Origin: Marinicella pacifica
Lineage (GTDB): Bacteria > Pseudomonadota > Gammaproteobacteria > Xanthomonadales > Marinicellaceae
DNA length: 64,000 nt
Direction: 5' to 3'
Assembly (NCBI RefSeq): GCF_014636635.1
Contig: NZ_BMEO01000010.1
Location: forward strand, 37,285-101,284
Position 1 is the first letter of the stretch. Each line of letters opens with the position of its first letter. This document shows, piece after piece, positions 37,124 through 47,293 of the stretch. The position numbers and the translations under genes were made by a program. The notes beneath the pieces were generated by a model, which had not been told where the DNA came from, ran no database searches, and worked only from the letters and a program-made list of their open reading frames with translations.

Positions 37124-40100
37124 TAATTTCCTGAGTATGAGTAGGTTGTAAAGAACAGATGGATATCGCTGACGCCGTTGCCATCACGTTCACCGCCACC
37201 TCCTTGAATCAAATTACCCTCAATAAAGGTGTCAAGTCCTTCATTGGGATCATTCAAGAAACCGGCACCCGGTATAATCATCATCCATTTACGGTTCCAC
37301 ACAGACCGTCCAATGAGCCGAGAACTTGAAATGATTTCGCTTGGGTCGAAGGGTTCACTGTAATGATGCGCCCGGTATTGTGAATAGCGTCTGATATCGA
37401 TGGCACTGCCCACCTGATTGTCAATGATTGGTAACCAGTCAAAGGTATCTAAATCCCCCGAACCCAAGGGTAAGGGGACCGGTATTTTTTGATCCACAAT
37501 CTGCCATTCACGCATACTGAAATCATTCGCCGATGGCGACCTGAGAATATCAGCCCCCACCGGGAACAGATACATCCTGGGTGTATTGGACAGCGACAAA
37601 CCAGCATAATCTTCAAACCATGTACCGACACCACGTACCCGGGTGCTGAACTGGCTGGCATCATAAGCACTGTCACCCGGACCGAGTTTATTACCAAAGA
37701 AATTCAGACCAAACAGCACGTTACTGTCAAAGGTTAGGACAATGCCCGGCTGCGGACCGGCGCTTTCCGGGGCGAAGGGGCGTGCATAGCGTCTGAATTC
37801 AGGGATATCCCATAAATTATCAACCCGGTGATCTGCCAGTACCTGACGCCATGTGTCATCACTGGTTTCCTCTTTGGGTACCCGAAACAGCTCATAACGC
37901 AAAGAGAAACGGTTGGTCTCCACTTGCGGATTATTAAAGCCCATTTGGCTTTTTAATACACTAAAGTTGAGATTCATACGTGCCATGGGATCTGACAAAC
38001 CTTTGGAACCAACCAGCGGTTCACGCCGGACAATCTGACCAATCCCGCGTTCGCGAATAATATCGGTCAAAAAGTTCTGCCCTGATTGCGCATCTGAACC
38101 CAATAAATTGGTGTCATAATCATAGGCTTTGGCGGCCATATAGACATAGCGGGCGGCATTGTCAAAAGCAGCGCGGTATTTCTGTAAGGCATCATTGCGG
38201 AAAATTCTAAAGGCCATGTCTTCATAGCGGTATTCCTGGATGGCGGCCGCACCGCGTCGTCGGAATGCCTCATATTGTTTAAAGACTTCATAACCGCGGG
38301 TTAAGGTGGTGTTAAATTTACCCACCAATTGTCGCGCCGCCTCGGCCCGGGCATATATTTCTGCCCGCAAGGCCGGTTCTTTTCGCAATAAGATGGCTAT
38401 TTCACCGGACACATTAAATAAATCCAAAGCCGCATCATTGAGCATCACTTCTGTTTCGGCCGCATTGCCCACCAATTCTGCTGCATAATCCGTGGCACTG
38501 GCCACCTGTTCCAGCCCGTCGGCCACTTTATCTACAGCAAAGGCCGTGGCATCACCACCAAAGTTAACCGCACACACCGCACCTGAGGCCACATCACCAC
38601 CGGCGGCTAAACCGGCAATCATATTTCTTGGGATACATTCTGCGGTGTTTTCAAACGAAGTATCAATGATTTCGGCTGCAAAATGGCCCACAGCAGCAAT
38701 TTTTTGAAGGGTAAAAGAAGTCGCCTTGAGGGCGGTTATTTCTGATGCTGCCTGATTTTTTATATCAATGGTGCTCTCGGTGATGTTATAGGTGGCTTCC
38801 AGGGTGTCAATATTGCTTTGAATTTCCTGACGCAGATTATCATAATCTATCATGGCCTGACGCACCGCCACCCGGGCCATCACCATCTCCTGTTGAATTT
38901 CCTGCAATTGACCCACAGCACGTCGCGAGCTGTCCCACTCTTCGGGCTTGGCAAAGGCGAAGCCCAAGTCAGCTGATTCCACCGTGCGGTATTTAACCGA
39001 TAGAGAATCCGTCACATTGAGTTCACCCAAAGCACAGCCTTTACCCAATGGATTATCCGCACAAGCCGGACTCGGTGGATTCGGGGCGTTTATGGGTGCC
39101 GGTCCCATATTAAAGAAATTTATGCCTCCGGCCACCGGACTGAATGTACCGGTAAACTCCTTGACCACACCAACTTTGTTGTTATCAGGATCATAGCCGA
39201 CACAATCACCGTTAGATGCCGTTTGGGTGCAACTGAAGTCAAACTCAGTGCCCGCCAAAGCCGGTGTATCGATGTACATATAATGATACATATCAGGCCC
39301 GTTGTAGCCCGCCGGATAGGTTCCACCGGGACCTATGTCATCTTCATAGGGCAATCCGAATATTTCAATCAGCTGATTATTAAAGTCATTTTCAGTGGCT
39401 CTGGAATCTCGGGAGATGTCTTCCACGCTGTCCTGATTCTGTCGAAGTAAATTAGTGATTTGATTGGCAAAATCCCACACATCTACCAGACTGTCCATGG
39501 CTTCAATGGCCCGCTCATACACTTGTTCAAAGTGGGTTTCCCCATCAGCCACGGCATCCGGATCAATATCAAACGGTACCATACCGGTGGCCAGCCCCAA
39601 AGGATTGAGGCCTCGGTCGGCTTTGTCAATTTGAGCCTGAATATTACTGTAACTGGCGACAATTTCATTCAAATCTAAAATATTAGAACGCTCAATCACT
39701 TCGATGCCCTGATGATCCGGATCATTATCTTCATCGGGAATAATGGCATTGGCGGTGACCCAATCAAAATAGGCGCCGGTACCGGCACGTCTGGCCCATC
39801 CGCTAACACCCCAGGCCCGGTCACTGTCGCTATCGGTATATCCCTGATACTGACCGGATGGATCTTCCACATAAGCATTGCGGTAGGTCAACTGCACAAT
39901 TTCTGACCCGGTACGGGCTTTGGCTGCAGCCGTTTCGGCAAACTGTCGTTCATCCAGATAATCCACCTGGAAAGGCGATCCGGCAATACTGACGGCTTCG
40001 GTTTTGTTTTCCCATGTATAAAAAGGATGGCGCAGTAAATTGTAATAAATATCGGTGGCCGTTAAATAATGACCCCAGGCATCACCGTGACCTTGCGGGA

Positions 40101-43100
40101 ACTGTGTAATGGCATCATAGACATCAATCACACCACTGTCGTCAATATCTGAAATGTTGTAACTCAATGCATAGGCCACTTCACCATCACCATTGGTGAA
40201 ATTCCACAACAAACGGTTATAAACCGGTGCCGCATCCACCGCGCCTTGTGAATCATCACGGCCTCTCAGTAAGGCCAACTCTTCACTCAACAGTGAATCC
40301 AGTTGGTTCTGGAATGTAAATAAGGTACTGGCAATGGTCATCGCACCATTTTCACTGGTGATACCAATCATCGGATCCTGGGCATCGGCATAGGCTTCAT
40401 TACCCAATAAGGTATAAAAATCAACCAGTTTAGAGGCCACTTGTAAGATGGCTTTGTTGGCCGGCGGGTAATTTACCGGTGGTGTAGCATCTACACTGAG
40501 GGCCATGGCACGGTTCATGACCGTGGTATAAGCCTCAATCAAGCCAATGCTGTTGAGGTTATCGGGGTCATTGTTCATGGCAATATCGCCCTCATAACGT
40601 TCACCCAGTTGAATCAGCATACTGGCATAGTTGTTGGTGGCGGCCTGACTGAAATCCTGGACCCGGGCATCAAAGGGATTAAGGCGGTTCAGCACCCGTT
40701 TCACCCAACCTTCCGCTAATTGTGCCCGCTCATTAAGCGGCGAGCCACCGGGTTGTCCGGCCCACAGGCTCCATTCGGTGTTATTGTCGCACGCCGGCAG
40801 ACCACGGTATCTGGCCACATACCAGTTATCGGACAAGGTTTGAATATTGGCACCAGCAATGGTGATTTCATTGGCGCCCATGGGATTGGCCACCGGAAAT
40901 TTAATCCAGCCATTGAGTTGACCACTGTCGGGATTCGGTAAGGGTTGAGGTGGTGTGCCGTCATCATCGGGGTGGAAAAACCATTCAAATTCAAGCGCGT
41001 CGGGATTACCGCCAAAATCTCCACTGTGTCTTAATACGATTTGTTCATCAAAAATATTTTCCGGCGCAATCACATTCAGTTGACCCTGATAACTCTTCAC
41101 CAGTTGTGGTGGCGCGGGAGGTTGCGGATAACGTAAACAATCCACACGGATAATGTTCAGACTGACTGGTAGCGGATTTAAACTTGGGTCATTATTAAAA
41201 GCAATTGTCATAAAACCGTTACCCTGGGCACTGCCGGCGGTTAAGGCATTACCCAAACCCACAGCCCGATAAGGTTCAAGCACATAATCCTGATTACTGT
41301 CCTGAAAACCAATCAATACATCATCGGCATTGACCGGACGGTTGGCCTGACAAATGCGCTCACCTTCCTGAACAATTGAAGATGTACAGATGGCCTCAAT
41401 TCGGTTGGGATTACGGGAATACCTGAACAAGGCTTCTACCGCCTGGTCCCAACTACAGTCGCCAACTGAACCACAATCACCTGTAAATGTGGCTTCTTCA
41501 CTGCCATCACCGCCATTGAGTTTTTTTAGTGCCACGCGGTCATTTTTAGACAATACATTGGGCACCAATAAAGGTTCTCCCACGCCCCTTTCATCAAATA
41601 AGCCGATTAAAGTCAGCCTTTGGTTTAACGGATCAAAAGACAGGCGTTTTTTAATGGATGCGGGTAATTTAATCACGCCATCGGCTGAACCCAAAATGGA
41701 TTTCAGGCCATTGGTTTGCTGCTCAGTGGCAATTTCAGAAGGAATGGCTGCTAACCGGACAAATCGGGGTGATAAGGGATCGATAGTTTGCGCCAGTGTA
41801 TCTGTGGGCAATGGATTGTCTAAATTACTGTATATATCATCATAAACCACTTCCACTGAAGCCTGACTGCTGATGGCGGGTAAACCATTTTTGGGTTGCA
41901 ACAAGGTTTCACCAATCACCAGCTGTGGAATATCCGCCGGCCAGGTGATGTTATAACCCACTTCAATCGGCTGGGTCGGATTGGCGGTACCACCTTTGGC
42001 CTCTGAAAGCCTTGCCAGCCAGGGCACACAGGTGCCGTCTAAATCAGGATTGCCATCATTGTCGATGTCATCCTGAATATCGTTGTTATCCAAATCATAA
42101 AAATAACCCGGCTGTAAGGGATAATAATAAAGTAAGGAACCGCTGCCGGCCGATTTTGCCCACATTTTGTTTTTATAATCCTGGAAGAACGGTGGCGGTG
42201 GTTGTTCACCCTGAGCTTGGCCCACCGCTCTGCTTTCTGCACAACTCGGTAAAGTCACCACCGGATAAGGTGGCGACACTGAAGTGGCGGCTGTTCCGGT
42301 GTAGTTGAACTGATTGAAACCGGCACCGGTGGCGAGTACTTCAAACACCCGAAAACGCCATGCCTGGCCCACTTCATCATAATATTTAACCAGTACATAA
42401 GGATCTGAGGCAGCATTCTCATCACCATTTAACTGGCTGCCAAAATCAGACCGCAAAGCAAAAATCGCTTCATGGCCACTGCCGGTGTTGGATGGCGCAA
42501 ACAAGGCATGTTCATCATTGGGGTTATAACCCGGTAACTGAGGATTATCCTGAATGTAGAGACGCACCGAGGGGTATTGAAGCGGGTCTAACGGGGCTTG
42601 ACCCAACACTTCACCACCTTGTTCACTGGCAATGATAATTTTGTCCGGATCAAACGGCCATTGCGGGTTATAGCGTACCGGTTTATCGGGCCAAAATACT
42701 CCGCGGTAATTATTATGATACCAGGCCACCACCAGTTCTCGACCCACGTCCTGAGGCCGTGATGACGACACCCGGTTCACCGGAATTATGTCTCCGGTTC
42801 TGGCGGCACGGCTATAAGCGGCACTGGTTCCGACACCATCATAAAATGCCAGTTCATTCACCACATAACCACTGCGACCGATTTCATTGTGATGCGTATC
42901 GGTAATTTTGGTACCGATGGTGGCTGCCTGATTATCTTTAAACAACGGCGCTGCAGTAAAAGGTACGGTTCTGACCACTTCAACACTCACTGAATATAAG
43001 GAAGGTTCTGGAGTAGGACCGTTAAAGTAAGTGAGGGTTGAAAACCCGGATGTCATGTTATTAAAGACCCGGTTATTTACCTCGGCGGCACCGCCGGCAT

Positions 43101-45501
43101 AGACTAAATCAAAAAACAGGGTATCACCGGACGCCGGTTCCACTTCGACCGGGGCACCCGATACATGCACCTGATAACAGTTGGTAACCATCACATCATC
43201 ACAGGGGGAGGTGGGCCAGTTGGCACTGCCGATGGTAATCACCCGATTATCATCTTGCGGTGATGAACTGACGCGCCAGTGAATTTCAATTTCAGATACC
43301 GGTTGTAGTGGGATTAAGCGCCCTTCTGGCTGACCTTGAATGGGCTGTGACCAGTAGAACAGTTTCTGGGCATCAGCGGGATTTAATTGTACGCCATCCT
43401 GGTAAAAATCAGGCAACAAAGTAGCGCTTTGAACGTAGGCATTTGTGGGTGGTGTTAACGGCACACCCACCGGCCAGGATTCAATCTGAAACGGACGACC
43501 GTCCAAACCCCAGCTGGTTACAAACATATCGGTCTTTCCCTGACCGTTAAAACGCATGTCTTCACCAAACAAAATACTGGATTCAAAGTTACCGGTGATA
43601 TACAAAGCCGACAGGCCATCGGTACTGATGTCAATGCCGTGTTCCTGCTCGATGTCGCCAATAATGGCCGGATAAGAATCGGTGTCATCAAAGGTATTAC
43701 CCCCCGTCACCCAACAAGCCACACCGTCATCACGATAGGACACCAAAAAGACATCATCGGTGTTGTCATGACTGTTAATTGTCTCTGTGGCTATGTTATT
43801 ACCAAGACATTGGTTATCCACATTATAAAAAGTCCTGCTACCGGAAAAAGTACCTATTTGATAAATATAATGTTCATTGTTTATGGTTGCAACGGTCACC
43901 CCGCCACCCACAGATTGACTATCAAATTCTGATGTTTTTATCCATTCACATTTAAAATCAGGTGTCACTGCGGTGTTTAAATTTGCCACAAAAGCCCCGG
44001 CCGGTAAGTTTTTATTACAATAGCCGGTGCCACTGGCCAGATTAGTGCCTGAAACAGCCAGCATTTGACTGGCCGGGTTATAGGCCACATCAGCAATTGA
44101 TAAATCCGCCGGCAAAGAAGTTGTTGCCCCAATCACCGGATTACTGGTCAGGGTTTGAGAAACTTCAAAGGCAAAATTTTCCGCTGAACCGATGCCTTCA
44201 ATCTTAATGTTATCAAAATGCCAGAAATCACCACAGGCAAATGTACTCACACCTTTTAGAAACACCAAACGGGCACCATTGGGCTTTATGTGCGCCGGAA
44301 TCTGATAGGTAAAGGTGCCATTGGTATAGCCTCCCCCACCGTAAAAGGTATCGAGATGATACAGGTTATAACCATTTTGGTCCGCCAGGTACAATTCCAA
44401 GTTTTCACCATTGTCCGGACGTTCAGAAAAAGGGTATTGACCCTCTATAATATCCACACTGATGGTGTAATCCTCAATTTCAGTGGTATTGAAATAACTG
44501 CTGTAAATAAAGGTGTTATTCAACCAGTTGGTGTCATTATTGTATTGGGGCACGCCTGAGATAAAAAAATCTCGGCTGTTATTACCGGGTTTATTATGTT
44601 GCCGAACACCGTGGGCTCTGGCCGAACTGTTCGGGCAGGAATTATTATTCCAGTTACTGTACCAGCCCGGTGGAAAGCCGTAATCACCCACACCTTCGAA
44701 ATCCTGTTGATAAATATCCTTTTCACCTGTACTTTCACCGATGACATACATCCGGCCACTTTGATCCACCTCCATGGCTGTTGGCTTTTCACCATAGGAA
44801 GTTTGTCCGCTGCGATAACGGGCCCATTGCCAGTCGCCATCATGTTCAATACGAGCCATGTATAATTTTGAACTATTATCGCCTGAACCAATAGTAAAGT
44901 TTTGGCTTCCTATTTGAGCTTGGTTCCTAAAATAACCGGAAATATAAATCGAACCTTCCTCCGGCGGAATCACCGTTGAATCACCTTCAATGGAACGAAC
45001 TAAACTGACTTCACTTTCATGGCCATTGGTGCCAATTTTTTCCACCCACTGCCACACCCCGGCACCACTGGCTTTCGCCACAAAGCCGTTGTGAACATCA
45101 CTTTGGGCAGAGACATCATCACCACCGAAGTCACTGGCACCATAAAAAGCACCGACCACATACACGTTATCAGCGGCATCTACCGCCAGATCACGTGGGA
45201 TATCCTGAGAAGAGCCACCGGCTTTAATCGCCCATTCAATATCGCCATTAATTTTAACCTTGAGTAAATAGATGTCTTTGAGACCGGCACTGTTTAATTC
45301 AAAGTCACCAAAATAAGCGGTACCTTCAAACTGACCCAGTACATATGTCGATCCGGTGATTGAGGTTTCTGTGGCAATCACATTGTCATAACCAGCGCCG
45401 CCGCCGCCATTGGGCCATCCCGCCTGAACAGCCGGTGTCATTAATACCATTAGGGCACAAAAACGAATCAATAAATTCTTTGTATTTTGTATAAAATTCA
45501 T
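37123..45501 (-). CDS. Giant secreted protein (2792 aa) with SBBP-like propeller, coiled coil and conserved C-terminal domain
   Basis: The ATG at 45501 is preceded by AAGGTG at correct spacing, so the GTG at 45510 is set aside. A signal peptide ends PAVQA-GW. Residues about 30-690 contain SBBP-like propeller repeats (DLAVDAADNVYVVGAFYG type), interrupted near 270-440 by a jelly-roll-like insert. Residues about 700-1700 are beta-rich with an EF-hand-like acidic stretch (DLDNNDIQDDIDNDGNPDLDG). Near 1785 is a dockerin-like DIDDSGVIDVYDA, then GHGDAWGHYLTATDIYYNLLRHP and GLNPLGLATGMVPFDIDP (near 1970). A long helical/coiled-coil region (about 2180-2470) leads to a C-terminal domain with GLNFFGNKLGPGDSAYDASQ and GRSVWNRKWMMIIPG. 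I do not know a function. The helical-then-beta layout recalls very large insecticidal/Tc-like or surface proteins, without proof. Confidence 0.75.
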   Translation of the reverse strand: MNFIQNTKNLLIRFCALMVLMTPAVQAGWPNGGGGAGYDNVIATETSITGSTYVLGQFEGTAYFGDFELNSAGLKDIYLLKVKINGDIEWAIKAGGSSQDIPRDLAVDAADNVYVVGAFYGASDFGGDDVSAQSDVHNGFVAKASGAGVWQWVEKIGTNGHESEVSLVRSIEGDSTVIPPEEGSIYISGYFRNQAQIGSQNFTIGSGDNSSKLYMARIEHDGDWQWARYRSGQTSYGEKPTAMEVDQSGRMYVIGESTGEKDIYQQDFEGVGDYGFPPGWYSNWNNNSCPNSSARAHGVRQHNKPGNNSRDFFISGVPQYNNDTNWLNNTFIYSSYFNTTEIEDYTISVDIIEGQYPFSERPDNGENLELYLADQNGYNLYHLDTFYGGGGYTNGTFTYQIPAHIKPNGARLVFLKGVSTFACGDFWHFDNIKIEGIGSAENFAFEVSQTLTSNPVIGATTSLPADLSIADVAYNPASQMLAVSGTNLASGTGYCNKNLPAGAFVANLNTAVTPDFKCEWIKTSEFDSQSVGGGVTVATINNEHYIYQIGTFSGSRTFYNVDNQCLGNNIATETINSHDNTDDVFLVSYRDDGVACWVTGGNTFDDTDSYPAIIGDIEQEHGIDISTDGLSALYITGNFESSILFGEDMRFNGQGKTDMFVTSWGLDGRPFQIESWPVGVPLTPPTNAYVQSATLLPDFYQDGVQLNPADAQKLFYWSQPIQGQPEGRLIPLQPVSEIEIHWRVSSSPQDDNRVITIGSANWPTSPCDDVMVTNCYQVHVSGAPVEVEPASGDTLFFDLVYAGGAAEVNNRVFNNMTSGFSTLTYFNGPTPEPSLYSVSVEVVRTVPFTAAPLFKDNQAATIGTKITDTHHNEIGRSGYVVNELAFYDGVGTSAAYSRAARTGDIIPVNRVSSSRPQDVGRELVVAWYHNNYRGVFWPDKPVRYNPQWPFDPDKIIIASEQGGEVLGQAPLDPLQYPSVRLYIQDNPQLPGYNPNDEHALFAPSNTGSGHEAIFALRSDFGSQLNGDENAASDPYVLVKYYDEVGQAWRFRVFEVLATGAGFNQFNYTGTAATSVSPPYPVVTLPSCAESRAVGQAQGEQPPPPFFQDYKNKMWAKSAGSGSLLYYYPLQPGYFYDLDNNDIQDDIDNDGNPDLDGTCVPWLARLSEAKGGTANPTQPIEVGYNITWPADIPQLVIGETLLQPKNGLPAISSQASVEVVYDDIYSNLDNPLPTDTLAQTIDPLSPRFVRLAAIPSEIATEQQTNGLKSILGSADGVIKLPASIKKRLSFDPLNQRLTLIGLFDERGVGEPLLVPNVLSKNDRVALKKLNGGDGSEEATFTGDCGSVGDCSWDQAVEALFRYSRNPNRIEAICTSSIVQEGERICQANRPVNADDVLIGFQDSNQDYVLEPYRAVGLGNALTAGSAQGNGFMTIAFNNDPSLNPLPVSLNIIRVDCLRYPQPPAPPQLVKSYQGQLNVIAPENIFDEQIVLRHSGDFGGNPDALEFEWFFHPDDDGTPPQPLPNPDSGQLNGWIKFPVANPMGANEITIAGANIQTLSDNWYVARYRGLPACDNNTEWSLWAGQPGGSPLNERAQLAEGWVKRVLNRLNPFDARVQDFSQAATNNYASMLIQLGERYEGDIAMNNDPDNLNSIGLIEAYTTVMNRAMALSVDATPPVNYPPANKAILQVASKLVDFYTLLGNEAYADAQDPMIGITSENGAMTIASTLFTFQNQLDSLLSEELALLRGRDDSQGAVDAAPVYNRLLWNFTNGDGEVAYALSYNISDIDDSGVIDVYDAITQFPQGHGDAWGHYLTATDIYYNLLRHPFYTWENKTEAVSIAGSPFQVDYLDERQFAETAAAKARTGSEIVQLTYRNAYVEDPSGQYQGYTDSDSDRAWGVSGWARRAGTGAYFDWVTANAIIPDEDNDPDHQGIEVIERSNILDLNEIVASYSNIQAQIDKADRGLNPLGLATGMVPFDIDPDAVADGETHFEQVYERAIEAMDSLVDVWDFANQITNLLRQNQDSVEDISRDSRATENDFNNQLIEIFGLPYEDDIGPGGTYPAGYNGPDMYHYMYIDTPALAGTEFDFSCTQTASNGDCVGYDPDNNKVGVVKEFTGTFSPVAGGINFFNMGPAPINAPNPPSPACADNPLGKGCALGELNVTDSLSVKYRTVESADLGFAFAKPEEWDSSRRAVGQLQEIQQEMVMARVAVRQAMIDYDNLRQEIQSNIDTLEATYNITESTIDIKNQAASEITALKATSFTLQKIAAVGHFAAEIIDTSFENTAECIPRNMIAGLAAGGDVASGAVCAVNFGGDATAFAVDKVADGLEQVASATDYAAELVGNAAETEVMLNDAALDLFNVSGEIAILLRKEPALRAEIYARAEAARQLVGKFNTTLTRGYEVFKQYEAFRRRGAAAIQEYRYEDMAFRIFRNDALQKYRAAFDNAARYVYMAAKAYDYDTNLLGSDAQSGQNFLTDIIRERGIGQIVRREPLVGSKGLSDPMARMNLNFSVLKSQMGFNNPQVETNRFSLRYELFRVPKEETSDDTWRQVLADHRVDNLWDIPEFRRYARPFAPESAGPQPGIVLTFDSNVLFGLNFFGNKLGPGDSAYDASQFSTRVRGVGTWFEDYAGLSLSNTPRMYLFPVGADILRSPSANDFSMREWQIVDQKIPVPLPLGSGDLDTFDWLPIIDNQVGSAIDIRRYSQYRAHHYSEPFDPSEIISSSRLIGRSVWNRKWMMIIPGAGFLNDPNEGLDTFIEGNLIQGGGGERDGNGVSDIHLFFTTYSYSGN

Positions 45502-45511
45502 AGTTATCACC

Positions 45512-47293
45512 TTATTGGTTTAATATCGCAGTGGAAGAAACTTGCGTCAATCGGAAATCACCACTAACAAAAATGGCATTTTTATGGAGTCCGGTCAGCG
45601 TTTCCCGAAAGGTACCACCCATAATAGAGACTCCCCAGCCGGGCGGATCGGCCACATCCGGGTATTGTGGATTGTTGCTTGTGAACAAAAATTCCATCTC
45701 CCGGGTCACCTGAAAGGCTTCCTGTTTATAATTTAAGAACTGAGCATCCAAATTATCGTGATCCGGATGAAATTTATGACGAAACGGATTGGTCGGCATG
45801 TTGGGGTCAATCAGCAGACTCACATTAACCTGATTACCGGGTTGAAACTCACCGTTCATCTCAATATCATCGCCATTAAAATCATAGGCCACGGTACTGT
45901 ACCGGATACCTGCAGATTGCCCGCTGCGCTTGGTGATGCCTGAATAGTTCGGAATCAATTCATCGCGTGTTAACAACACATATCGTCCCGGTTCATCCAC
46001 TTCAAACAAAGTGGGGTCTTTAGGACTCACACGGTAGGTGCCGTCTTGCCACATTTGCACCACATTTTTAACCAATTTAACCCGGCCGGTTGCATCCACA
46101 TGCATCATGACTCGAACCGGAAAGGGATTGCCGACGGGCAGCGGATTGACACCGCCGTTCTGGGCCTGACTGACTGCCCGAACACGGGCTGTACCCACCC
46201 ACAAACCCGCATAAGAGTTTTGATTTGAAGATAATTTAAGGGTGTCGTTCTGATAGGTTCCGGTGGGTAACACCAAAGGCTGTAAAGTATTACCACCGGC
46301 ATGAATAAGCACCTTGGCACCTTGTTCATTGGTAATGGAAAACACCTGCTCCATGCGTTGCTCACTAAAGGCCAAACGATTCACCGCCAAAGTCACCACC
46401 AAATCCTCACCGGGTTGTAACTCATAGACTTTAGTCACCGGCAAATCAGGCCAGGCTTTTTCTCCGGTCTCCAGGTCCACATTTAAAAATTTCATGGGCA
46501 ATGTTGAGCCACCCATGCGGTTTAAACTCACGAAGTTTGTCACATCACTGAGGTTACTCAGAACCAAATCCATTTCAGTAAACGCGCCCCGGTATTCCAT
46601 AGACTCACCTTGCTCAATGGTGGCATTGATCATGCCTTGATAACGAGAAGTTCCGTGGGTGTAAAACCAGTAAGCTTCACCGGATTTCATACGCTCAAGG
46701 TAAGGTTCCTGAACGGCTTCCCAGACACCTTGTGGATTTAATTTGTAAACCGGTTGTCCCTGATGGGCCGTTGAGTTGGCAAAAAAATCTCCAAAACTGG
46801 GCTCCTGACCGGCCACGAGCGGAAAACCGGTGAGGGTAAAACCGTTGGTGCGCCATTTTTTCTTCACATAAACCGGTTTACCGGTAAGACTGATGCTTTT
46901 AGCAACGCTGCCTTCCAATTTAATCAAGTATGCGGTATTGGCCGATAAAGTGTATAAATTTGACAAAAACGCTTCAGGTTTGGGTTCGGGGAAATACCCA
47001 AACCACCCTTCTAAATTCATCAACCCCTCAGCCGGATTAACCAGAAAATCACTGCCCAGTTTCTCCGGAATCCAACGCCACACACTGGCCACCGGAACAC
47101 CTGAAAAAATGGTCTCAATATCATTATTTTGAGGTTCAATTTCTACATAAACCGCATTCCAACCCGGCTGTAAATTAATGGTTTGGGTGATTGTGGCAAC
47201 ACCGGCTCGGCCACTGCTGATACCGGTTAACCCAAGCACCATTAATCCCACAAAGATAAATGGATTAAACGTTTTAATACTTGATTGAATCAT
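45512..47293 (-). CDS. Secreted beta-rich protein of unknown function (593 aa)
   Basis: An exported protein with an N-terminal signal (FIFVGLMVLGLTGISSGRAG). It begins with TINLQPGWNAVYVEIEP, a segment seen in secreted beta-sandwich modules, and has a repeat-like half with NLSDVTNFVSLNR and YELQPGEDLVVTLAVNR. It ends in a domain with NPFRHKFHPDHDNLDAQF, FQVTREMEFLFT, GWGVSIMGGTFRETLTGLHKNAI and VSGDFRLTQVSS. No enzyme motif or membrane anchor is seen. Its ATG overlaps the parvulin stop and it is followed 10 nt later by the 2792-residue protein, so the three are made together. It could be a processing partner, anchor or subunit of the giant proteins. I do not recognise a named family. Confidence 0.72.
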   Translation of the reverse strand: MIQSSIKTFNPFIFVGLMVLGLTGISSGRAGVATITQTINLQPGWNAVYVEIEPQNNDIETIFSGVPVASVWRWIPEKLGSDFLVNPAEGLMNLEGWFGYFPEPKPEAFLSNLYTLSANTAYLIKLEGSVAKSISLTGKPVYVKKKWRTNGFTLTGFPLVAGQEPSFGDFFANSTAHQGQPVYKLNPQGVWEAVQEPYLERMKSGEAYWFYTHGTSRYQGMINATIEQGESMEYRGAFTEMDLVLSNLSDVTNFVSLNRMGGSTLPMKFLNVDLETGEKAWPDLPVTKVYELQPGEDLVVTLAVNRLAFSEQRMEQVFSITNEQGAKVLIHAGGNTLQPLVLPTGTYQNDTLKLSSNQNSYAGLWVGTARVRAVSQAQNGGVNPLPVGNPFPVRVMMHVDATGRVKLVKNVVQMWQDGTYRVSPKDPTLFEVDEPGRYVLLTRDELIPNYSGITKRSGQSAGIRYSTVAYDFNGDDIEMNGEFQPGNQVNVSLLIDPNMPTNPFRHKFHPDHDNLDAQFLNYKQEAFQVTREMEFLFTSNNPQYPDVADPPGWGVSIMGGTFRETLTGLHKNAIFVSGDFRLTQVSSTAILNQ

